From the NCBI GenBank assembly GCA_946406115.1, contig OX291547.1, forward strand, positions 5,275,001-5,339,000: a stretch of DNA of 64,000 nucleotides, in the 5' to 3' direction. Of the stretch, positions 61,585 through 64,000 are shown piece by piece. The first letter of the stretch is position 1. Each line of letters begins with the position of its first letter. The notes under the pieces are model-generated. The model was not told the origin of the DNA. It ran no database searches and was given only the letters and a program-made list of their open reading frames with translations. The translations under genes and the position numbers were made by a program. The stretch is from Apoda limacodes. Lineage: Eukaryota; Arthropoda; Insecta; Lepidoptera; Limacodidae.

Positions 61585-63187
61585 GTGAGTGTGTGTTTCT
61601 GTATAAGGTTTTTATTTAAAATATAAATATGAATACCAGTGTACAAATCCTTATACTTACTTACTACTTACCCTCTTAGTTCTTAGTAAAAATGACTCCG
61701 CAGCCTGTTCAGACTCAATATCAGATTCTCAAAAAAAAAAAATAGTAAAGTATATAATTGTTATCTAGCACTATGTCATATATGGTAGGTGTGGTGAAGA
61801 AAATTACACGCAGTGAAAAATGAAACTTTTCAGGTCCACTGTCGAGCGATTATCATGTCACTGTTCAAGTCTGAGATGGACAGAACCTCGTCGGGTCTAT
61901 CGACTCCAGTGAAGACTGTGGTTTACCAGCTTGTAGAGCTCTACGCCGTTTATTGGGCTTTGAAAAGAGTAGGAGATTTGCTATTGGTGAGTTTTGTTTA
62001 ATTCTAAAATGGAAAGTACCACATCGAGTCTTTCTTCTTAATTAAAATCTTTGATTATCTATCGAAGAACTCTACATCGTGTAGAATGAAGAATTATAAG
62101 GTCCCTGTGTGTGTTCTGCCAGTTGTGTGATGAGCTATGTTCTGAGGAATTCCTTGAAATGATGACCATGGCTCCTAGCTATCATTGCTCCGCTGGCCAT
62201 CATTTGGAACCTAAATGGCGCGACCATTTGCTCAGCTCTGCACAGTGCTGTTTGGGAGGAAATTCCTTTCCGCAAATACTTAAGTTGTGGAATGATCTCC
62301 CTGCCAAGGTTTTCTTGAGGAACTACAATGTGGGATCAAAAAAGAAGTGATTAGATTTTTAAAGGGTCGGCAATTCCCAAGTAATGCCCCCAGAGGTCTT
62401 GCAAGCGTATATGCAGCGGTGAACTTGTTTGCCACCTTGGTTGTGAAATATAAAAAAATCTCTTTTCTGGCAAATATCGTTGTCTTCGTTGATTTATTGG
62501 CCATTGTAGAGACGAGAAGACTTGACGATGATGCCTCATCAAAAAAAACTTGAGGTATAGAGCCTTGTCAAATTTCTGCTCTGACGACGAACGTGGTCTA
62601 CCAAGACCGGACTTTACTATTTCTTTGTTGTTTAGAAAAAATGTGATTGATATTTGAAAGCTTTATGTAGAAGCAAAGAGCAATTTTCTTACGGCATAAG
62701 CAGCTAAACCGAAGTTTACTCAGAAAAATATGTTTTATAGTATACATCGATATCAAGATCAGACGTGGTGGAGCTACAGCGCCGATACGAGGAACTTCTT
62801 AGCCAAATACGGCCTAACGCTGTGGGTATTGCCGACGCCTTCGATTTTAGAGATGAGGTTGGTATATAACGTCTTTATCTTAAACTGCTCTGTCAAAATA
62901 ACTGAAAAAATACGCTTGGACAAACTTTGGTACTCCAGGCTGCATAAGCTGCATGACGTGTTTTTAGGCGTCTTGCCTCACAACGCCATCCTGGACGGTA
63001 GGCCTTAAACTTGATTTTAAAAGTGAAAATCATTCTATTCCAGGTACTTAGCTCAACTCTGGGTGCTTACGACGGTCGTGTATACGAGCGACTGATGGAG
63101 GAGGCGCTCAAGTGTCCGCTTAACTCAGAATCCATCAATGAGAGCTTTCACAAGTATCTTAAACCCTTTATGCAGGGAAAACTATGA
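35315..63187 (+). CDS. ACOX1: Peroxisomal acyl-CoA oxidase, copy B (13 coding exons, 665 aa)
   Basis: Tandem paralogue of copy A with the same reaction (acyl-CoA + O2 to enoyl-CoA + H2O2). Coding exons: 35315-35441, 43633-43786, 45691-45859, 48333-48456, 51750-51994, 54166-54326, 55179-55341, 57643-57833, 58535-58678, 60356-60461, 61834-61986, 62741-62857, 63044-63187. All introns are GT-AG, with the same positions and phases as copy A, and exons 2-13 have identical lengths. No stop or frameshift is seen, so it looks functional. FAD contacts T151 (QTELGHG) and G190 (WWPGG); catalytic E433 in CTYEGENTV. The C-terminus is again QGKL. Hand alignment gives about 72% identity, with exons 9, 10 and 2 the most diverged, so the duplication is old and substrate range may differ (inference). 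Intron 1 is 8.2 kb and full of transposons. Confidence 0.93.
35485..35683. mobile_element. MITE, relative of the TTAA element at 50766, in intron 1
   Basis: Left AGAATGCAATTCGCCGCGCC, then TCGCTG...TTCATACAAA; the right end inverted reads GAGAATACGAGTCGTGGCGC then CTCGCAGCG. The same ends occur in the element at 50766-51140. Target duplication is not clear. It starts only about 43 bp after the exon 1 donor of copy B. Confidence 0.65.
36449..36885. mobile_element. hAT-type MITE with perfect 8-bp target duplication
   Basis: The element 36457-36877 begins CAGGGCTGTAGCTAG and ends with the inverted CTAGCTACGG-like form, TTAGCTACGGCCCTG. Both sides carry the identical 8 bp GCACCAAG (36449-36456 and 36878-36885), the duplication length of hAT transposons. 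421 bp, no transposase; moved by a hAT enzyme encoded elsewhere. In intron 1 of copy B. Confidence 0.9.
37660..38245 (-). mobile_element. LINE-A copy, 5'-truncated, in intron 1
   Basis: Minus-strand frame 38182-37787 reads [59 protein letters not shown] and [12 protein letters not shown], the C-terminal part of a LINE protein. The 3' tail (minus strand: ACCATCAGGCGGACCGTAGG...GTGGTATAAAAAA) ends near 37729. A second 30-bp copy of the same tail lies at about 37660-37690. Confidence 0.8.
38250..38356 (+). mobile_element. LINE 3'-end fragment with (TTGAT)n tail
   Basis: Ends AATAAATATTGTTTGATTTG and ATTTGATAC, a form typical of lepidopteran LINE 3' ends. No coding part is recognised upstream of it. 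Confidence 0.45.
38357..40204. other. Intron 1 of copy B, middle part
   Basis: No gene and no clear transposon recognised. AT-rich, with ATGTCATTxAATTxxA phrases repeated near 38465 and 38580-38625. Repeats too diverged to recognise may be present. Confidence 0.35.
40205..41770 (-). mobile_element. LINE-A copy, longest in window, with RT domain
   Basis: On the minus strand, in order: [20 protein letters not shown] (from 41628), [32 protein letters not shown], then after a frame change [31 protein letters not shown] (catalytic box, here YVDD), [20 protein letters not shown], and after a deletion [19 protein letters not shown] to the 3' tail near 40206. Non-LTR reverse transcriptase with frameshifts and a truncated 5' end; inactive. 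The + strand open frames here are antisense shadows. Confidence 0.88.
41771..43632. other. Intron 1 of copy B, distal part
   Basis: No gene is recognised. Text at about 43090-43150 (GATATAGGCTAGAAAGCTAA...TGTAATACTAA) and 43320-43400 is repeated at about 59425-59720, and a weaker match lies at 31175-31225, so it includes an unnamed dispersed repeat. Confidence 0.4.
43633..43786 (+). CDS. ACOX1: ACOX copy B exon 2
   Basis: Acceptor TTTCAG, donor GTAAGC. Contains [19 protein letters not shown]; its last third has drifted from copy A. 154 bp. Confidence 0.9.
43787..45690. other. Intron 2 of copy B
   Basis: No gene. A minus-strand piece of the GGGTTCCGTA repeat lies at 44335-44410 (ATACAGACGGAGGACAAGATG...TAAGGGTTCCG). 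The rest is AT-rich and not recognised. Confidence 0.4.
45691..45859 (+). CDS. ACOX1: ACOX copy B exon 3
   Basis: Acceptor TTACAG, donor GTAGGT. Codes [18 protein letters not shown] to [10 protein letters not shown]. 169 bp. Confidence 0.92.
46374..46738 (-). mobile_element. PIF/Harbinger-like MITE carrying a MADF-domain remnant
   Basis: Inverted ends TGCCTAGGCCACACACA (left) and TGTGTGTGGCCCAGGCA (right), flanked by TTA at 46371-46373 and 46739-46741, the 3-bp duplication typical of PIF/Harbinger. On the minus strand, [20 protein letters not shown] and LWNP (about 46435-46515) resemble the start of a MADF (Myb/SANT-like) domain, the DNA-binding partner often encoded by PIF elements. The frame then runs into the left terminal repeat, so only the domain's first third survives. 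365 bp, in intron 3 of copy B. Confidence 0.75.
46745..47822. mobile_element. Element with long (about 115 bp) inverted ends in intron 3
   Basis: TACAGGAGGTCACAATGGAA at 46745 is matched inverted at 47822, and similarity continues through ...TATCAACGCACAG (to about 46857, and from about 47687). The interior holds a GGGTTCCGTACCTCAAAAG piece (47304-47400) and text shared with 24455, 30300 and 58310. It could be one transposon or two Helitron-like repeats in opposite orientation. It begins 4 bp after the TTA of the neighbouring PIF-like element. Confidence 0.55.
47304..47400 (+). repeat. 'GGGTTCCGTACCTCAAAAG' repeat
   Basis: AGGGTTCCGTACCTCAAAAG and TCGTCCGTCTATCTGTCTGT, the hallmark of a very common lepidopteran dispersed repeat. 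Related degraded pieces lie at 13933, 32308, 44335 and 57148. Confidence 0.6.
47891..48141. mobile_element. Foldback MITE, arms about 100 bp, in intron 3
   Basis: AAGCAGGCGGGACTCA (47969-47983 region) is matched by TGAGTCCCGCCTGCTT (about 48037-48052), and outward AAATAAAAAAGTGCACCT pairs with AGGTGCACTTTTTTATTT. Complementarity runs out to about 47891 and 48141, with a loop of about 45 bp. Non-coding. Confidence 0.8.
48333..48456 (+). CDS. ACOX1: ACOX copy B exon 4
   Basis: Acceptor TTTTAG, donor GTAAGT. FAD-binding exon, [19 protein letters not shown] to KWWPGG. 124 bp. Confidence 0.93.
48897..49760 (+). mobile_element. LINE-B copy with 3' end in intron 4
   Basis: Broken frames: [20 protein letters not shown] (about 48920), [14 protein letters not shown], stop, [20 protein letters not shown], an internal deletion, then [15 protein letters not shown] (about 49320-49365). 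The 3' UTR has TAAGGTTGCCTGTAAGAGAT, CGC and AATAAAAGTATATTC (signal at about 49736). Same family as 26517. Confidence 0.75.
49761..50590. other. Intron 4 of copy B, middle
   Basis: No gene is recognised. A short TG microsatellite lies near 50017-50048 and a GCAGCGCACGCAGCGG phrase near 50491. Confidence 0.35.
50600..51360 (+). mobile_element. LINE-A copy interrupted by a TTAA MITE
   Basis: The left part matches LINE-A (AGCTTGGCCCTTTT, TGTGAGAATCGTCGACTATC, GTCGAACCCTTAAG). After the insertion it resumes at 51141 with TTAAGTCTGAGG, then ATCGCACCGCTCGCCATCAA and the 3' tail ATAGGCTGCGGTAACCGCTT to about 51360. 5' start uncertain. In intron 4 of copy B, same orientation as the gene. Confidence 0.75.
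50762..51144. mobile_element. piggyBac-like MITE with TTAA duplication
   Basis: The element 50766-51140 starts GAGAATATGATTCGGGGCG and ends with the inverse, CGAAGCGAATTGTATTCTC. The inverted ends extend at least 90 bp (…CATACAAACGAA…). TTAA stands on both sides (50762-50765, 51141-51144). Removing the element and one TTAA restores the LINE-A reading CCCTTAAGTC, so this is a real insertion. TTAA duplication is the mark of piggyBac-type transposition. 375 bp, non-coding. Confidence 0.88.
51750..51994 (+). CDS. ACOX1: ACOX copy B exon 5
   Basis: Acceptor TTTCAG, donor GTATAT. Codes [17 protein letters not shown] to MRNAQVSK in the middle beta domain. 245 bp. Confidence 0.92.
52000..53875. other. 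Intron 5 of copy B, rest
   Basis: Apart from the tandem units at 52611-52739 I recognise nothing. AT-rich. Confidence 0.35.
52611..52739 (+). repeat. Three tandem copies of a 36-49 bp unit
   Basis: AATCTATAAATGTTTTTAGA and GTGTGTGT end each unit: 52611-52654, 52655-52690 and 52691-52739. The middle unit is shorter. In intron 5 of copy B. Confidence 0.88.
53876..53985 (+). mobile_element. LINE-A fragment in intron 5
   Basis: TTTCTACCACCGCACCGCTT, GGCAGGGAATTCATACCCAC and ATGGTCACGTACAGTGCGGT match the 3' coding part of LINE-A. Confidence 0.7.
54166..54326 (+). CDS. ACOX1: ACOX copy B exon 6
   Basis: Acceptor TTTTAG, donor GTAAGT. Codes [18 protein letters not shown] to [13 protein letters not shown]. 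161 bp. Confidence 0.92.
55179..55341 (+). CDS. ACOX1: ACOX copy B exon 7
   Basis: Acceptor TTGCAG, donor GTATAT. Codes [20 protein letters not shown] to GKLEELPE. 163 bp. Confidence 0.92.
56050..56600 (+). pseudogene. Fragment of a repeat-encoded protein (Cys/His motif and GKRSDG)
   Basis: Frame 1, about 56050-56245, reads [38 protein letters not shown] and [11 protein letters not shown]. After frameshifts, [20 protein letters not shown] and [15 protein letters not shown] follow to 56566. I recall this Cys-x-Cys...HHGLSC / RPDG / IAIQRGNAA combination from a protein repeated many times in arthropod genomes, probably a transposon-borne nuclease-like or RT-associated domain; I am unsure of the element. 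Frameshifted, so a pseudogene. In intron 7 of copy B. Confidence 0.5.
57148..57270 (-). repeat. GGGTTCCGTA repeat piece next to a LINE-A 3' tail
   Basis: 57148-57205 on the minus strand reads AAAAAACCGGTCAAGTGTAA...GTGGGTTCCGTAC, the common lepidopteran repeat. 57222-57270 is the LINE-A 3' end (+ strand: TATACCACTAAGGTGTCAAA...GTCCGCCTGATGGTAA). Confidence 0.6.
57643..57833 (+). CDS. ACOX1: ACOX copy B exon 8 (catalytic Glu)
   Basis: Acceptor TTGTAG, donor GTAAAA. Holds the CGGHGY loop and [15 protein letters not shown] with catalytic E433. 51 of 63 residues match copy A. Confidence 0.94.
58535..58678 (+). CDS. ACOX1: ACOX copy B exon 9
   Basis: Acceptor TTTCAG, donor GTAAGT. Codes [12 protein letters not shown] to [15 protein letters not shown]. 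Only 25 of 47 residues match copy A, the lowest of any exon. Confidence 0.9.
58895..59250 (-). mobile_element. LINE-A 3' fragment in intron 9
   Basis: Minus-strand frame includes [20 protein letters not shown] and [16 protein letters not shown]; the tail (+ strand TATACCACTAAGGTGGCAAA, then CGGTCCGCCTGATGGTAAGC) begins near 58900. Short internal duplication near 59150-59180. Confidence 0.75.
59425..59830. repeat. Dispersed repeat shared with intron 1 of copy B
   Basis: AGGCCAGAAAGCTATTTTCT, TTGACTTTTTGCTACAACTT and AAAACACGCATTAAAAATTT match, in order, text at about 43090-43470. Similar but weaker text lies at 31175-31225. Family not recognised. Confidence 0.5.
60356..60461 (+). CDS. ACOX1: ACOX copy B exon 10
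   Basis: Acceptor TTGCAG, donor GTAAGA. Codes [16 protein letters not shown] to [14 protein letters not shown]. 106 bp. Confidence 0.91.
60483..60830. mobile_element. Lep1/Helitron-like repeat in intron 10
   Basis: AACTAGCTTTTGGCGGCGGC at the start, then CATACTAATATTATAACTGC, GTACCTCTTCACACTTAAAC and GGTATAGAGATAGTTTGAGT: the phrases of a highly repeated lepidopteran Helitron-like element. Non-coding. Confidence 0.5.
61135..61215 (+). mobile_element. LINE-A fragment in intron 10
   Basis: CGACAGGGAATTCATCTTCA, AATAGTCACGTATAGTGTGG and TTTTAGAGAACC are a degraded piece of LINE-A 3' coding sequence. Confidence 0.6.
61549..61579. repeat. (TA)n microsatellite
   Basis: About 31 bp of uninterrupted alternating A and T in intron 10 of copy B. 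Confidence 0.9.
61834..61986 (+). CDS. ACOX1: ACOX copy B exon 11
   Basis: Acceptor TTTCAG, donor GTGAGT. Codes [18 protein letters not shown] to KRVGDLLL. 153 bp. Confidence 0.92.
62108..62460 (+). mobile_element. LINE-A 3' fragment in intron 11
   Basis: Contains [39 protein letters not shown] and [14 protein letters not shown] text (the last after a frame change), and ends GAACTTGTTTGCCACCTTGG, the LINE-A 3' tail. Same orientation as the gene. Confidence 0.75.
62741..62857 (+). CDS. ACOX1: ACOX copy B exon 12
   Basis: Acceptor TTATAG, donor GTTGGT. Codes [20 protein letters not shown] to DAFDFRDE. 117 bp. Confidence 0.9.
63044..63187 (+). CDS. ACOX1: ACOX copy B exon 13 (terminal)
   Basis: Acceptor TTCCAG; stop TGA at 63185-63187. 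Codes [18 protein letters not shown] to [13 protein letters not shown], ending in the same non-canonical GKL as copy A. Confidence 0.93.
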   Translation, partial: VLSSTLGAYDGRVYERLMEEALKCPLNSESINESFHKYLKPFMQGKL

Positions 63188-63264
63188 TTTGGCTGTGAAT
63201 ACCTAAATTCTTACATAAGTAATGGTTTTGTTTGATTAGTGTGCATATCGGTAGCGGTTGCTGC

Positions 63265-63270
63265 AATAAA
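63265..63270 (+). terminator. ACOX1: Polyadenylation signal of ACOX copy B
   Basis: AATAAA 78 bp after the stop codon, the only canonical signal close behind the gene. T/G-rich text follows near 63285-63300. Predicts a short 3' UTR. Confidence 0.6.
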
Positions 63271-63594
63271 GTCAAATTATTAAAGTGGGATTTATTGTTT
63301 TTCTGGGATTTACTGATTTCTGAGACAAAAGAGAGGTAGATCACAGCGAGTACTCGTTCGAATGAGTAGCCTTAACTAGGAAAGTACCTCCACCTTACAG
63401 AAGACCGCGGCCAAATAAAACTAACGTTGAGTAGTGTTGTGTTCCTAGCGGTGAGTAAGGCTACCTTACTCAGAGCTCATGAGGATTCGCAATTTTTGAT
63501 TCTTTAGTTTTCTGTGCAGTGAATCCTTATTACAGTCTAGAAAACTTCATTTAAAGAAAATGGCAAAAGGTAAAAAAAACAGAGTATTTTCAGC

Positions 63595-64000
63595 GGCCTC
63601 TAGGCAATTTCCGTCTTGATTCGGGCCAAGTTTTCCCGTCCCCAGTCAGAGACCTTGGACAGAGTAGTCTCGATTTGAGACACAAGTTCTCCCACTTTTC
63701 CTCTACAACGTAACGAGGGATGTTAGCAGGGCCCGTGTAATAAGCGTCTCCAGTGCTGTCATCTGCATAGCAATGTATGTTGTTGATGTCCAACATGTCA
63801 TTGATATGCAGTAGGAGACAGCACAGACCCTTGCGGGACACCAGCATTATTGTCCATGCTGTCAGAGCAACTACCGTCAACTACGGCTCGAATGCGTCTG
63901 TCGGACTAAAAGCTAGCCACCCATTTGCACAAACCCTCGGGCACTCCGTAAGATGGGAACTTCGATAGAAGACCCCGTTGCCAGACACGATCGAACGCTT
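63595..64000 (-). mobile_element. LINE-A copy running off the window end
   Basis: The minus-strand frame contains HINDMLDINNIHCYADDSTG (catalytic YADD intact) and DAYYTGPANIPRYVVEEKW, matching the RT of the copy at 40205. The upstream RT part continues beyond position 64000, and the 3' part is missing before 63595. Confidence 0.82.

Noticed and set aside
35315..63187. Copy B as a pseudogene because of its transposon-filled introns
   Set aside because: All 13 exons are open, splice sites are canonical and key residues are kept.
1..64000. LTR retrotransposons, endogenous viruses, CRISPR arrays, operons or toxin-antitoxin systems
   Set aside because: I found no long terminal repeats, gag/env-type frames, spaced repeats or prokaryotic gene clusters.

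Overview
The window is eukaryotic nuclear DNA from an insect, most probably a moth or butterfly. It has split genes with GT-AG introns, is AT-rich, and is littered with repeats I recognise as typical of Lepidoptera: a tRNA-derived SINE, Jockey-like and RTE-like LINE fragments, 'CTAGCTTTTGCC' Lep1/Helitron-like pieces, and the 'GGGTTCCGTA' repeat. There are no operons, CRISPR arrays or prokaryotic signals.

Only two protein-coding genes are convincingly intact. They are a head-to-tail pair on the + strand: peroxisomal acyl-CoA oxidase (ACOX1 type) copy A, 12748-32600, and copy B, 35315-63187. I rebuilt both from 13 coding exons each. All 12 introns sit at the same codon and phase in the two copies, and exons 2-13 are identical in length; exon 1 differs by one codon. 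The predicted proteins have 664 and 665 residues and are about 72% identical by hand alignment. Both keep the catalytic glutamate (E432/E433) and the FAD contacts (T150/T151, G189/G190). Both end in -GKL rather than the canonical -SKL peroxisomal signal. They would catalyse the first, H2O2-producing step of peroxisomal beta-oxidation of fatty acyl-CoAs.

Layout. 1-7.8 kb: no gene, + strand visibly richer in C than G, long C runs, and a decayed tandem array of ~100-bp units (2.92-3.85 kb). 7.8-12.7 kb: a 0.45-kb foldback element, a decayed hAT-like transposase split by a SINE, and a 5S-rRNA-derived fragment. 12.7-32.6 kb: ACOX copy A, with a pogo-like element, a nested LINE/TA-flanked MITE, two LINE fragments and an RTE LINE in its introns. 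32.6-35.3 kb: intergenic, largely a 1.25-kb inverted-repeat element ending 230 bp before copy B. 35.3-63.2 kb: ACOX copy B, whose introns carry most copies of one LINE family (called LINE-A here), a hAT MITE with a perfect 8-bp target duplication, a PIF/Harbinger-like MITE with a MADF-domain remnant flanked by TTA, a TTAA-flanked MITE inserted in a LINE-A copy, and other foldbacks. 63.6-64 kb: another LINE-A copy running off the edge.

I found no novel gene system. The points of interest are the old ACOX duplication with its -GKL ends, several mobile elements datable by their target duplications, and the unexplained first 7 kb.
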